This document shows positions 37,101-44,747 of a DNA stretch of 64,000 nt, piece after piece (position 1 is the first letter of the stretch; each line of letters opens with the position of its first letter). This stretch comes from Sporosarcina sp. FSL W8-0480 (lineage in GTDB: Bacteria; Bacillota; Bacilli; Bacillales_A; Planococcaceae), in contig NZ_CP150166.1 in assembly GCF_037963765.1 (NCBI RefSeq), positions 1,619,501 to 1,683,500 on the forward strand, read 5' to 3'. A model generated the notes under the pieces. The model worked only from the letters and a program-made list of their open reading frames with translations. It was not told the origin of the DNA and ran no database searches. Position numbers and translations under genes: made by a program.

Positions 37101-37302
37101 CCATGCTACAGGCATCAATGAGGAAGGTTTGAAGGAACTGGTCGAGGGGATAGACGTACAAACTTGGCTCAATGGCAAAGTAAGTGACGTTGTGGATGAA
37201 AGTTCAAAAGCCGTAACAGACATTCCGATTTTCAATCGTATTCGTGAGTTGAATAAAAAGGATATGATGGCTGTATATGAAAGTCTGGAACAAAGTAATT
37301 AA
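34138..37302 (+). CDS. Atypical UvrA-like ABC ATPase with long zinc-motif C-terminus
   Basis: A 1054-residue cytosolic protein related to UvrA. ABC module 1 has Walker A GLSGSGKTT (residues 28-36), a CPKCKGRG/CKACEG zinc pair near 130-150, signature LSGGE and Walker B IIIDEISVGLD. Module 2 has TGESGCGKST near residue 350, the altered signature LSTGE, and FIFDEPSKGLS. The last roughly 480 residues have no P-loop but carry further cysteine pairs (CPSCSG near 670, CPICEG near 796, CPFCKG near 960, CVSCHATG near 984). Canonical UvrA is about 940-960 residues with a different order, so this is a divergent relative, perhaps for drug or DNA-adduct resistance. ATG 34138 follows GGGGGG; the longer frame starts inside the leader hairpin. 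Confidence 0.8.
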   Translation: MKINQLIANNIKRLNANLPEDKSLGIAGLSGSGKTTFCQTIGEESKKRLVSLLPKAEYQYLFPNIMETNFSAIKMEEMPLVLFLGRSSISSNPRSTIGTHTGVFTEIRTRLANIFNLSPEVFSFNNELGWCPKCKGRGSNSNVECKACEGKRYNQDVMQYTIELLDKPHTISDINNLSVETILSVAKELHISEAKQLILKNIINMNIGYLTVNRIMGTLSGGELTRLYLAEFMAASENTVIIIDEISVGLDRQTLLKILEQIKQLGYKNQILLIDHSDTVLDITDEQVFFGPGSGKYGGKIVEESPRPQPVFQELNVEKPTETYMFKDLYCRNIQMAEFEIPKNRLVTVTGESGCGKSTLINECVAKDFVKRYPQDKLVTVGQDRNQSITSRSTVATFLDIKQKLNKYSDEIDDIFERSIEDIIDELPNEDIAHKRLSLLIKLGLGYLTLERKTQTLSTGEFQCVHLVSELFTNSRKPHTLFIFDEPSKGLSQNILNQFIDSIRLILEDETVSIIMIEHNEYMMESSDFIVDFGKRMSDPVTHLEVVSHNDYYKDKNREDVEVPAHISSTLKQQNGISYLKENHIDYFKNAENIYKGGILKSLSSMARLIYGEYESDTIAPVIAIDLERHLYSQFSFLYEIGGIINHIVAAHPTNKDTKSFDFYNKDNHCPSCSGRLEIEIFDKELVIQNKDVPFWNGLLHPDVMEVLKYYKHEKLKFLFEEIKNELGHDLSKSYNEMTDEEKHTFWYGYFEKSFYDKEGKARRTWVGFNTILGMYMVVSKSEIKEQMKVSKEKITCPICEGTVLNHQKPLKFGNTDIRELINLSVDEVLEIVGDLPVLVKLKSVVRGETILTDDVSLQPREVQVALKMFELEQASFTGYEIVLQNALPFWDNIKGNIESINSNNQVTICDFQNVNETRETIIDKYFTNGKYKKLTYVYEAFGYKKIVTHINKIRKAHPCPFCKGKKVISEDNLHDGVHKLTIPCVSCHATGINEEGLKELVEGIDVQTWLNGKVSDVVDESSKAVTDIPIFNRIRELNKKDMMAVYESLEQSN

Positions 37303-37310
37303 TTTGATTA

Positions 37311-37450
37311 TAAAGACGCATAAATTGGTTTATGTGCGCATAAATCTTGTTAGTTGCGCATAAATCGTACAAGATACGCATAACTATTTTTTATGCGTCT
37401 TTCCAGGATTTTATGCTTCTTTAAAGACTTTTATGCGTTTTTATATGATT
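37311..37450. repeat. Head-to-head 20-bp repeat array D (GCATAA / TTATGC)
   Basis: GCATAA cores occur at 37318, 37338, 37358 and 37378. The reverse complement TTATGC follows at 37391, 37411 and 37431, all exactly 20 bases apart within each arm. The two arms face each other and could pair. It lies between the convergent UvrA-like and YfhD-like genes. Confidence 0.85.
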
Positions 37451-37463
37451 TCATTAAAATCTG

Positions 37464-37498
37464 ATGCCCCTACACGTGAATTTTAAGTGTAGGGGCAT
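37464..37498. terminator. Hairpin between array D and the YfhD-like gene
   Basis: ATGCCCCTACAC and GTGTAGGGGCAT form a perfect 12-pair stem, six bases past the stop of the minus-strand gene. Confidence 0.8.
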
Positions 37499-37503
37499 AC
37501 TAT

Positions 37504-37677
37504 TTACGGCCATCTAAATTGTTTCTTCTTTTTATTCTTATTGTCTCCGCGAAGCTCTGCAAATTCCTTTGCTATTTCCTCTCTCATATCTTTAGGATTG
37601 ATCTTCTGGTTTTTTGGAGTTTGCGGCAAAGAGTTTTTATTGTTTCCGGTCTTGTTGTTATGATTATCTCTTCCCAT
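37504..37677 (-). CDS. YfhD-like small basic protein (57 aa)
   Basis: A 57-codon frame with ATG 37677 after AAAGGAG. The product begins MGRDNHNNKTGNNKNS, continues LPQTPKNQKINPKDMREEI, and ends in a lysine-rich tail with RWP. The MGR start, asparagine/lysine-rich head and SLPQTPK motif resemble the YfhD family of small Bacillales proteins of unknown function. It has its own ribosome site and terminator, so it is very likely real. Confidence 0.75.
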   Translation of the reverse strand: MGRDNHNNKTGNNKNSLPQTPKNQKINPKDMREEIAKEFAELRGDNKNKKKKQFRWP

Positions 37678-37810
37678 GAATTTTCGCTCCTTTCGTCATC
37701 GTCGTTCATAATATGGCGTTATTCAATCGTTTTATGCCAGATGAGGTACATTTTATAGGCATATGAATATGATGAAATGGAATGACAAAAATGTTTGGAG
37801 GTCATAATTG

Positions 37811-38044
37811 ATGGTTAATAATTGGGAAGGGCATTGGCAGAATCCGCGATATCGGAGAATTTCAATGACACAGGCAACTGAAATTGCTTTACAACGTGTC
37901 CCAGGTGAGGTCATAAAAGCAGAATTGGAATACGATGATGGAATTTTGCTTTATGAAATTGAAATTCGTAACGCTCAAGGTGTTAAATACGAAGTGAAAG
38001 TGGACGCTGTAACTGGGGAAGTAATTAGAGTGAAACTTGATTAA
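37811..38044 (+). CDS. PepSY domain protein (77 aa)
   Basis: A 77-residue protein with one PepSY-type domain: MTQATEIALQRVPGEVIKAE, LYEIEIRNAQGVKYEVKVDA, TGEVIRVKLD. There is no signal peptide, so it should be cytosolic. Many PepSY domains inhibit peptidases or bind the envelope, but stand-alone cytosolic forms have no known role. ATG 37811 is eight bases after GGAGGT. Confidence 0.8.
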   Translation: MVNNWEGHWQNPRYRRISMTQATEIALQRVPGEVIKAELEYDDGILLYEIEIRNAQGVKYEVKVDAVTGEVIRVKLD

Positions 38045-38130
38045 CGACTGACATGCCGAAACTCCTCGTTTTAGTTTTGAACCACAGGGGTATGCTAAAA
38101 GTGAGCATACTTTAAGGAGGTTCGGGATAG

Positions 38131-38925
38131 ATGACATTAAGTAAAGAACTGCAAAAATTGAAGGAATACAAATGTGATTCCCGCTGTGTGTTAAGTGTTT
38201 ACTTAAATACCAACCCTGCTGACCCGGAACAACAGAATGGTGCTTGGCGAATCCATTTGAAAACAGGATTGAAGCGCCTCCATGAGTATTTAGAAGCATC
38301 TAACGATGAAAAAGAACTGAAAGCGTACAAGAAATTAAGGGATAAAGTCATGAAGGAAATTGAAACCAATCAAAACGACTTTAATAAAGGGGTAGTCATT
38401 TTTGCAGCGGAAGATCCCGAATTATGGTCTGTTCATTACGTCCAAGTGCAAGTAAAGAACAGTTTTCACTGGGAGGATCACCCAGTTTTGGAGGAAATGG
38501 AGTATATGCTAAAGGCTTATCCTGAGGCAGGCATTGTTTTGCCAAGTTTTGGGGAAGTTCGTATTTTGGATACTGCAATGGGGTTCATTACCGGTGAGAG
38601 GTCCTATGCATTTGACTCGGGTCTTGATGTTTGGAAAGAAAACGACAGTGTGAAATCGTCACTTCAAACAGGGACCGGCGAAGGGAATAGCGATGGACTT
38701 GATCAGCGTCTCAAAGAAAATCTGCAGCGATTTTATAAAGAAATGGGCGTCATTGTCGAAAGGATTAGGAAAGAACGTGACTGGAAAGAATTATATGTAG
38801 TTGGTGAGGCGGAGCATGCCAACTCATTTGCCAAAACACTTCGAACTAAACCGAATAATAGTATTTATAAAAACTTGATTAACGTTCAGGCGGACAAAGT
38901 GCTCCACCAGGTTTTTGAAAAATAG
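38131..38925 (+). CDS. VLRF1/aeRF1-type release-factor-like protein
   Basis: A 264-residue protein that reads like the bacterial aeRF1-type (baeRF family 10/VLRF1) group: N-terminal CDSRCVLSVYLNTNPADPE, FNKGVVIFAAEDPELWSVHY, a central GIVLPSFGEVRILDTAMG, and a C-terminal helix near ELYVVGEAEHANSFAKTL. Such proteins are thought to act on stalled ribosomes by analogy with eRF1/Vms1. Start ATG 38131 follows AAGGAGG. It has its own terminator. Confidence 0.72.
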   Translation: MTLSKELQKLKEYKCDSRCVLSVYLNTNPADPEQQNGAWRIHLKTGLKRLHEYLEASNDEKELKAYKKLRDKVMKEIETNQNDFNKGVVIFAAEDPELWSVHYVQVQVKNSFHWEDHPVLEEMEYMLKAYPEAGIVLPSFGEVRILDTAMGFITGERSYAFDSGLDVWKENDSVKSSLQTGTGEGNSDGLDQRLKENLQRFYKEMGVIVERIRKERDWKELYVVGEAEHANSFAKTLRTKPNNSIYKNLINVQADKVLHQVFEK

Positions 38926-38942
38926 CAAGTACAAATCGTGTA

Positions 38943-38977
38943 GAGAAGGGATTTTCATATCCCTTCTTATTTTTTTG
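38943..38977 (+). terminator. Terminator after the aeRF1-type gene
   Basis: AGAAGGGAT and ATCCCTTCT form a stem followed by ATTTTTTT. Confidence 0.85.
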
Positions 38978-39068
38978 GTATTTTTGGACATCACATTACC
39001 TGCCACTTCCGTACGTATCAAGAGATGCCGACATATCATAAAGGAAACGATAGATGGGAGGTTGAATG

Positions 39069-39752
39069 ATGGGATTGTTCTTTAACAGAAAAAATGATTT
39101 GAAAATTTATGAAGGCAATACTATAGATAATCGTAATCAGGAAAACTTTCGTACTGATACGATATCAACGGCATTGGAAGAACAACAGAAAGCCTTTGAC
39201 AAAATGAATGAGAAATATAGTGTATTGGAGAAACAACTTCGAAATCAGAAAAGGATTCAATCCGAACGATGGAAGACGACCGACTATCGATTCGATGAAA
39301 TCTTAAAAAATCAATCAGATCACCACCATTTCGAGCTTGAAGCGATGGAAACGTTGGAACGTCTGGATAAACAAAATAAAGAGATGCAAAATGCTTTGGA
39401 GAAAAAGCGGAAAAAGAATGAAGAACTTGTCCAGCAAATTAATCAGTTAAGCAAATCAAACTCAGAAATAGCAGAGCAACTAAAAAAGTTTGACGTAGAT
39501 CAGGAAATTCTTTTGAGGAAGATGGATGAGCAACTGGAACGTCAACAGCAATTTTCGGTATCACTGGATGAACAGAGGAGAACACAGGAGAAAATCGTGG
39601 ACAGGATTGATCAGCAAGAAGGATTGGTCGACAAGTTGATGCGCCAAGTTGACTTCCTAAAATCGGTTTTGTTTGAGAGAACGCATTTTATTGCAGAAAA
39701 AATCGATAAAAGCTTCTCGTATATTAGTGAAAGGAAAGCAGGTTCAAAATAA
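39069..39752 (+). CDS. Coiled-coil protein (227 aa)
   Basis: A hydrophilic protein with almost continuous heptads from residue 30 to 210, rich in Glu, Gln, Lys and Arg (KMNEKYSVLEKQLRNQ, ETLERLDKQNKEMQNALEKK). It has no membrane segment and no cysteine motif. I do not recognise a family. It may be a scaffold or a cytoskeletal partner. ATG 39069 is seven bases after GGGAGG. Confidence 0.65.
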   Translation: MGLFFNRKNDLKIYEGNTIDNRNQENFRTDTISTALEEQQKAFDKMNEKYSVLEKQLRNQKRIQSERWKTTDYRFDEILKNQSDHHHFELEAMETLERLDKQNKEMQNALEKKRKKNEELVQQINQLSKSNSEIAEQLKKFDVDQEILLRKMDEQLERQQQFSVSLDEQRRTQEKIVDRIDQQEGLVDKLMRQVDFLKSVLFERTHFIAEKIDKSFSYISERKAGSK

Positions 39753-39831
39753 ATCCGACCCAAACAAATCTATGTCTATGGAATGTTTCCAATAGCACTC
39801 CCATATAGTAGCTTAAAAGGGGGCATGCTGA

Positions 39832-40218
39832 TTGAGTGAAAAAAAGTTAGATGATGAAAAGCAAAGTAATCTTTTAGTTACCCAGGATAAATCCAATAAG
39901 ACATCCATTGGACTTACAGAGAATGTTGGCGGAATGCTTTGTTATATCTTCATCATCGGAATTGTATTTCTGTTTATAGAAAAAGAAAATCGTTTCATCC
40001 GTTTCCACGCCTTACAAGCAGTTTTCACTGCAATTGCAATTTTCTTAGTCGGCATTGTTTTAGGGTTCATTCCAGTCATTGGAGTTATGATTAGTTTGTT
40101 GTTGGGTCCAATTTCTTTTGTATTGATGATTTTCATGATGTACCAGGTGTATCAAGGAAATTACTTCAAATTGCCGTTCATCGGAGAGTTGGTAGAGAAC
40201 CAACTGAATCATGCATGA
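39832..40218 (+). CDS. DUF4870 (Tic20-like) membrane protein
   Basis: A 128-residue protein with three hydrophobic segments and the DUF4870 pattern NVGGMLCYIFIIGIVFLFIE, NRFIRFHALQAV, GNYFKLPFIGELVE. Predicted in the cytoplasmic membrane; function unknown. TTG 39832 follows AGGGGG. It is convergent with a DUF4190 gene, sharing a terminator. Confidence 0.8.
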   Translation: MSEKKLDDEKQSNLLVTQDKSNKTSIGLTENVGGMLCYIFIIGIVFLFIEKENRFIRFHALQAVFTAIAIFLVGIVLGFIPVIGVMISLLLGPISFVLMIFMMYQVYQGNYFKLPFIGELVENQLNHA

Positions 40219-40224
40219 AAAACT

Positions 40225-40257
40225 TCCGTCCCGATTATATTTCAGGACGGATTTTTC
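40225..40257. terminator. Bidirectional terminator
   Basis: TCCGTCC and GGACGGA are followed by TTTTT on the plus strand and a short T run on the minus strand, between two convergent membrane-protein genes. Confidence 0.8.
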
Positions 40258-40267
40258 TGTTAACAAA

Positions 40268-40525
40268 CTAATAATTTAAACCTCCAATTGCAATGACAAA
40301 GAGCCAAAAGATGACTTTCATGACTAGTGCGATACCACCTAAAATAGTACCCGCAACGGCCATTCCTTTTCCGCTTTCCACTTTTTTGCCCATCGTTCCG
40401 AAAACGATAGCTAATATTCCAAGTAGATAAGGAAGAAGTGGAATCAGGTTTAATACGACACCTAAAATACCTAAAACAAGTGAGCTTACAGCCATTCCAT
40501 TTGTCTGCTGTTTTTCAATTTCCAA
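40268..40525 (-). CDS. DUF4190 membrane protein
   Basis: An 85-residue protein of the DUF4190 type: GMAVSSLVLGILGVVLNLIP, then LPYLLGILAIVFG and GKGMAVAGTILGGIALV, giving two to three membrane helices. TTG 40525 lies six bases after GGGGGTG and is preferred over the upstream in-frame start. Function unknown. Confidence 0.75.
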   Translation of the reverse strand: MEIEKQQTNGMAVSSLVLGILGVVLNLIPLLPYLLGILAIVFGTMGKKVESGKGMAVAGTILGGIALVMKVIFWLFVIAIGGLNY

Positions 40526-40690
40526 TCGCTTCACCCCCACTATGACAGAGTATGCTTGTGAGGCCGACAATTTGAGTAAATATATAGATGTATGATTATT
40601 CGATGAAGATAGTCAAATATGATTCTTTCATAAGATGAGTAATGTTATACTATACTTTGGATGGGAAATAGATTTAGTAGGGGGAATTTC

Positions 40691-42481
40691 ATGATTACTT
40701 TCGCGAAACCAACAGTAGAACAGTTTTTCCGGACGTATGCAATCACAAATTTCGATGTAAATGCTGATGAAACAAAACTCGTTTTCAATACGAATCTAAA
40801 TGGGAAGATGAATTTATGGGCAATAGATCTGTCTGGATCATTTCCTTATTTGTTCGCTCATCGAGATGAATCGTGCAGCTTTATCAAGTTTGATCCGAAT
40901 AATCAGTATGTTCTTGCTGGATTTGATAGTGATGGGGATGAAAATTATCAAATCTATTCGATTCCAGTTGAAGGTGGTTTGCCACAACCGTTAATAACTG
41001 GGGATGCAAATGAAAAGTTCTTTTTCAGTCATCTAAGTGAAGACGGAAAGAGAGTTTACTATGTGACATCTTTGGATAATCCAATGTTCTTGAACACCCA
41101 TATGCGGAGTTTGGAAAGCGGCGTTGATACTTTATTGAATATTGGTGAGATATCACCAACGCGTCTATCTGCAGTATCGGGCGACGAAGAGAAGTTTGTT
41201 TTTTCTCGATCATTTGCAAACACGTATACAATTAGTTTCGTGAAAATCGGGGAAGAAACATTCAACTTAACGCCGGACGCTTCCAAGGTGCATGTTGTTT
41301 ATGATCCAATATTTACGGACGACAACACAATTTACTTTGTAACGGATTATGAAGGGGATTTTTCTTATATCGCGAAATTTGATTTAACGACAAAGGAATT
41401 CTCGAAAGTTCACGAAGTTGAAGGGGAAAGTGTTCAGACAATCAAGTTTAATAAGGATAACGGAGAGTTCTACTTCGTCACTTCCAAAGGTGTAACCGAT
41501 AAATTATATCGCTATAAGTTGGAAGGGGGAAAACCGGAAGAGTGCAAGTTGCCGGTTGACGTGCTTTATCAAATCAAATATACGAAAGCTGGAAATCTCT
41601 ACATTTTAGGTGCAAGTGCAACAGCTCCACATAATATTTTCAAGTCAACGAATGGACAAGAGTGGGTGCAACTTACTGAAAATAGGGTACTTGGAGTCAG
41701 CAAAGACGGAATGGTTGAGCCTGAGGTGGTTTCCTATACATCATTCGATGGTTTGGAAATCGAATCGTTGCTGTTCAAGGCAAAACCCGAGAATGCAAAT
41801 GGCTTTACAATTTTCTGGCCACACGGCGGTCCGCAAGCATCTGAACGGAAAATGTTCCGTTCGATGTTCCAATGCTTCCTGAACAGAGGATATAACATCT
41901 TCGCACCAAATTTCCGTGGCAGTACTGGATACGGATCGGAATTCACAAAAATGGTAGAACGGGACTGGGGTGAAGGTCCTCGCCTTGACTGTTTAGCAGG
42001 AATTGAGTGGCTATTCGACAACGACATTACGGATCGTGACCGTCTATTCCTTGTCGGGGGCAGTTATGGAGGTTACATGGCATTATTACTTCACGGTCGT
42101 CATGCCGATTACTTCAAAGCCGTCGTAGATATTTTCGGACCATCCGATTTATTTACATTCGTCAATTCAGTTCCGCCTCACTGGAAACCGATAATGGATC
42201 GCTGGCTTGGGGATCCTGAACGTGATAAAGAGCGATTCATAAAAGATTCACCAGTAACTTATCTTGACGGAATGGTGAAACCAATGTTGGTTATTCAAGG
42301 CGCGAAGGATCCGCGCGTCGTGAAAGAGGAATCTGACCAAATCGTAGCAAAGTTAGAGGGTCTCGGCCGAGATGTAGAGTATCTTGTTTTGGAAGATGAA
42401 GGTCATGGTTTTTCGAAGAAAGAGAATGAAATAAAGGTTTACAGTTTGATGTTGGAGTTTTTGGAAAAGCATCAGCAGTAA
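40691..42481 (+). CDS. S9 family peptidase (prolyl oligopeptidase/acylaminoacyl peptidase type)
   Basis: A 596-residue cytosolic serine peptidase. A beta-propeller (residues 1-340) precedes an alpha/beta-hydrolase domain with the oxyanion HGGPQ, the FRGSTGYG motif, nucleophile GGSYGGYMA near residue 450, acid GAKDPRV and histidine DEGHGFSKKEN. It cleaves peptides in the family; the exact specificity is unknown. ATG 40691 follows AGGGGG. A strong terminator and then repeat array E follow. It is the intact counterpart of the broken S9 protein at 26514. Confidence 0.92.
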   Translation: MITFAKPTVEQFFRTYAITNFDVNADETKLVFNTNLNGKMNLWAIDLSGSFPYLFAHRDESCSFIKFDPNNQYVLAGFDSDGDENYQIYSIPVEGGLPQPLITGDANEKFFFSHLSEDGKRVYYVTSLDNPMFLNTHMRSLESGVDTLLNIGEISPTRLSAVSGDEEKFVFSRSFANTYTISFVKIGEETFNLTPDASKVHVVYDPIFTDDNTIYFVTDYEGDFSYIAKFDLTTKEFSKVHEVEGESVQTIKFNKDNGEFYFVTSKGVTDKLYRYKLEGGKPEECKLPVDVLYQIKYTKAGNLYILGASATAPHNIFKSTNGQEWVQLTENRVLGVSKDGMVEPEVVSYTSFDGLEIESLLFKAKPENANGFTIFWPHGGPQASERKMFRSMFQCFLNRGYNIFAPNFRGSTGYGSEFTKMVERDWGEGPRLDCLAGIEWLFDNDITDRDRLFLVGGSYGGYMALLLHGRHADYFKAVVDIFGPSDLFTFVNSVPPHWKPIMDRWLGDPERDKERFIKDSPVTYLDGMVKPMLVIQGAKDPRVVKEESDQIVAKLEGLGRDVEYLVLEDEGHGFSKKENEIKVYSLMLEFLEKHQQ

Positions 42482-42491
42482 TAAAGGGAGG

Positions 42492-42533
42492 AGCTGTTCG
42501 CCAGTCGTTAGTTGACTGGCGGACAGCTATTTT
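42492..42533 (+). terminator. Terminator of the S9 peptidase gene
   Basis: AGCTGTTCGCCAGTC pairs with GACTGGCGGACAGCT, with one G-T pair, around a seven-base loop and is followed by ATTTT. Confidence 0.9.
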
Positions 42534-42540
42534 GGTTGAA

Positions 42541-42880
42541 CCGCTCGTTTATTCCGGGAAGCGCTCGTTTATTCCGGGAAGCGCTCGTTTATTCCGGGAA
42601 GCGCTCGTTTATTCCGGGAAGCGCTCGTTTATTTCAGGAAGCGCTCGTTTATTCCGGGAAGCGCTCGTTTATTTCAGGAAGCGCTCGTTTATTCCGGGAA
42701 GCGCTCGTTTATTTCGAAAAGCGCTCGTTTATTCCGGAAAACGCTCGTTTATTTCGAGAACCGCTCGTTTATTCTGGAAAGCGCTCGTTTTTTCACAAGT
42801 GTTCTCGTTCTTCGTTCCGAACTTCTCCTTTAAACTATTAAAGTTCTCATTCCTCAGCCTAAAGTTCTCCTACAAGCAAA
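42541..42880. repeat. Tandem 20-bp repeat array E (core GCGCTCGTTTATTCC)
   Basis: Thirteen units start every 20 bases from 42541 to 42781. Units 5 and 7 carry TTTCAGG in place of TTCCGGG. From 42801 the units fade but still show TTCTC at about 20-base steps up to 42880. The core is the reverse complement of the core in arrays F and G. Long frames through this block are artefacts of a stop-free 20-base unit. Confidence 0.93.
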
Positions 42881-43438
42881 TCAATCCCAATCCTGCCTTT
42901 GCAGATCCTCAGCGACCAATTGTAAATCATCGGCCGTTATCGTCAACACTTCGTAATCGCTTGTTTCAGCAAATTTCATAGCCATTTGCTTCATGAACTT
43001 CGGAGATCCCTCGTTTTCTTCATCATAAACGATCAAAATTCCGTCCGAATTCCGCAATAAAAATTTATCACGCTCGATGAATTGCCATGGAGCTTCATAG
43101 GGCCGTTTTGTTAAGCTGACTGTATAGTCCGCATGGGCGAGGATGAATTCATAGGCTTCTTTCTTCGCTTCATTCCAATTTTTATCTTGTTCCAAAAAAG
43201 GTGTGATGACAGCAAATTGCAATGATGGATAGGTTTCTTGTAAGTCAATTACCGTTTCTGCAGCCCATGTTTCGACGCCCGGTTGTCCGCTGATGATCAC
43301 CCATTCAAGACCGCTATCCAGTAGGGAAGTCAATCTGCTCTCCAATGCCTTTTTGATAATTCCGATACCCGGATGATTATCGTTGAAAATACCTAATTCA
43401 TGTGCTTTGTACCCTGTAATGACAAGCCTCTTAATCAT
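42881..43438 (-). CDS. ypsA: YpsA family SLOG-type protein (DUF1273)
   Basis: A 185-residue protein opening with LVITGYKAHELGIF, then EWVIISGQPGVETWAAE, FAVITPFLEQDKNWNE and LRNSDGILIVYDEENEGSP. This is the YpsA/DUF1273 family with a SLOG nucleotide-binding fold. In other Firmicutes YpsA is linked to cell division and stress, with an unknown ligand. The start ATG 43438 overlaps the end of the acyl-CoA dehydrogenase gene by eight bases, so both are probably co-transcribed. The 3' end abuts array E. Confidence 0.9.
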   Translation of the reverse strand: MIKRLVITGYKAHELGIFNDNHPGIGIIKKALESRLTSLLDSGLEWVIISGQPGVETWAAETVIDLQETYPSLQFAVITPFLEQDKNWNEAKKEAYEFILAHADYTVSLTKRPYEAPWQFIERDKFLLRNSDGILIVYDEENEGSPKFMKQMAMKFAETSDYEVLTITADDLQLVAEDLQRQDWD

Positions 43439-44594
43439 TACGTATTTCCTCGATTGCCACCTTCGCTAATTTCGAAATCACCATATCATCCATTGGTGGG
43501 TTATGCAAACCTGCCCGGACGTCTCGATAATAGCGTTGAAGTGGGTTGGTTAACTCCAAGCTTTTCGCACCGACGAGACGCATCGAACGGTCTACTATAC
43601 GAATTGCAGCGTTTGTCACTACATGCTTTGCAGCTCCTAATTCTTGTTTCATCGATTTACGTCTAGTAATGTCGTCGTACGCAGCCGCAACACTATAAAG
43701 GAAATGCCTCGCTTGCATTAATTCGAGATCTATTTGCCCAATATGACTTTGGACATTCGGCAACTCAGAAATACTCCCTTGAATGCTATTCGGTTTGTGT
43801 TCGACTGCAAATTTCACAGCGTAATCACGTGCAGCTTGTGCAATTCCTAAATAACAGGCAGGAATATGTAGAAGCCAACCATTCAATTTGTCACCACGGG
43901 GGCCTTTACTGAACTCAACGAAATCATCCTCATTGACCTTCACATTTTCCAATATCAAGTCATGGCTTTCGGTGCCACGCATGCCAAGCATATTCCAAGT
44001 CTCTTTTATCGATAAACCTTCACTGTCTCTACTGATAAGGAAAAAGCCGTTGCCTCCCAGCTCCTCTACCCAGGCAGAGACGAGGAAGTGAGTGAGAACA
44101 GGCGACATCGAAGTGAAGTTCTTCTGCCCGTTGATGGCCCAATGTCCATCCTTTTTGACCGCAGTTGTCGTAGGACGACCGCCTCTAGTGGGACTGCCTG
44201 TTTGGGCTTCACTTGCTGCTCGGTTTACTAATGCACCATTCAAGATTTCTTTTGAGAAACTTACTAAATGGTCCGGTTCCCATAATTTATTTTCATAAAT
44301 GTCACCGACCGCACCCTGATGCCAACCAATGGATAACGCTGTGGCACCATCGAAGGAAGCAATTGTTTCTTGTAGTAAAACCATGTCTGTCACCGTGATT
44401 CCCCCACCGCCATATTGTTTTGGTAGTGTAAGTGTTGTATAGCCGATATCAACAAGTGACTGAATATTTTCTCTCGGAAAGACTGCAAGTCGGTCTGTCT
44501 TTTCAGCAGAGCCTCTAAATTGAGATTCAAGACCCTTTATTTTATCCATCCATTCTTTTTGAAGATCAGTTGTTATGAATAGCTCTTTTGACAT
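43431..44594 (-). CDS. Acyl-CoA dehydrogenase family protein
   Basis: A 387-residue flavoenzyme-type protein. It shows GYTTLTLPKQYGGGGITVTD near residue 55, WAINGQKNFTSMSPVL, MLGMRGTESHDLILENVKVN and a helical C-terminal domain with RHFLYSVAAAYDD. The usual catalytic glutamate region is not certain by eye, and relatives include oxygenase-like members acting on non-CoA substrates. Start ATG 44594 follows AGGGTGG. Confidence 0.82.
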   Translation of the reverse strand: MSKELFITTDLQKEWMDKIKGLESQFRGSAEKTDRLAVFPRENIQSLVDIGYTTLTLPKQYGGGGITVTDMVLLQETIASFDGATALSIGWHQGAVGDIYENKLWEPDHLVSFSKEILNGALVNRAASEAQTGSPTRGGRPTTTAVKKDGHWAINGQKNFTSMSPVLTHFLVSAWVEELGGNGFFLISRDSEGLSIKETWNMLGMRGTESHDLILENVKVNEDDFVEFSKGPRGDKLNGWLLHIPACYLGIAQAARDYAVKFAVEHKPNSIQGSISELPNVQSHIGQIDLELMQARHFLYSVAAAYDDITRRKSMKQELGAAKHVVTNAAIRIVDRSMRLVGAKSLELTNPLQRYYRDVRAGLHNPPMDDMVISKLAKVAIEEIRND

Positions 44595-44747
44595 GTTACC
44601 ACCCTTTCAGCAATTATCAGCGTCTATATATTGTTCTATTATACTCAATTAATGTATGTTTGAGGTGTAAAGGACGAGTGTGCTAATTTACTGGTCAACG
44701 ATAGATATATAAATTATAGTAAGTGAAAACATAGAGGGGGAGTATAG

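Noticed and set aside
37519..37758. 79-residue hydrophobic plus-strand frame
   Set aside because: It is the complement of the YfhD-like gene and its upstream region; the minus-strand frame has the ribosome site and conserved motif.
42512..42981. Two overlapping 109- and 149-residue frames with repeats like ARLFREALVYSGKRSF
   Set aside because: They are the translation of the 20-base array E, which has no stop triplet in any frame. There is no ribosome site and the sequence repeats as DNA, not as protein.
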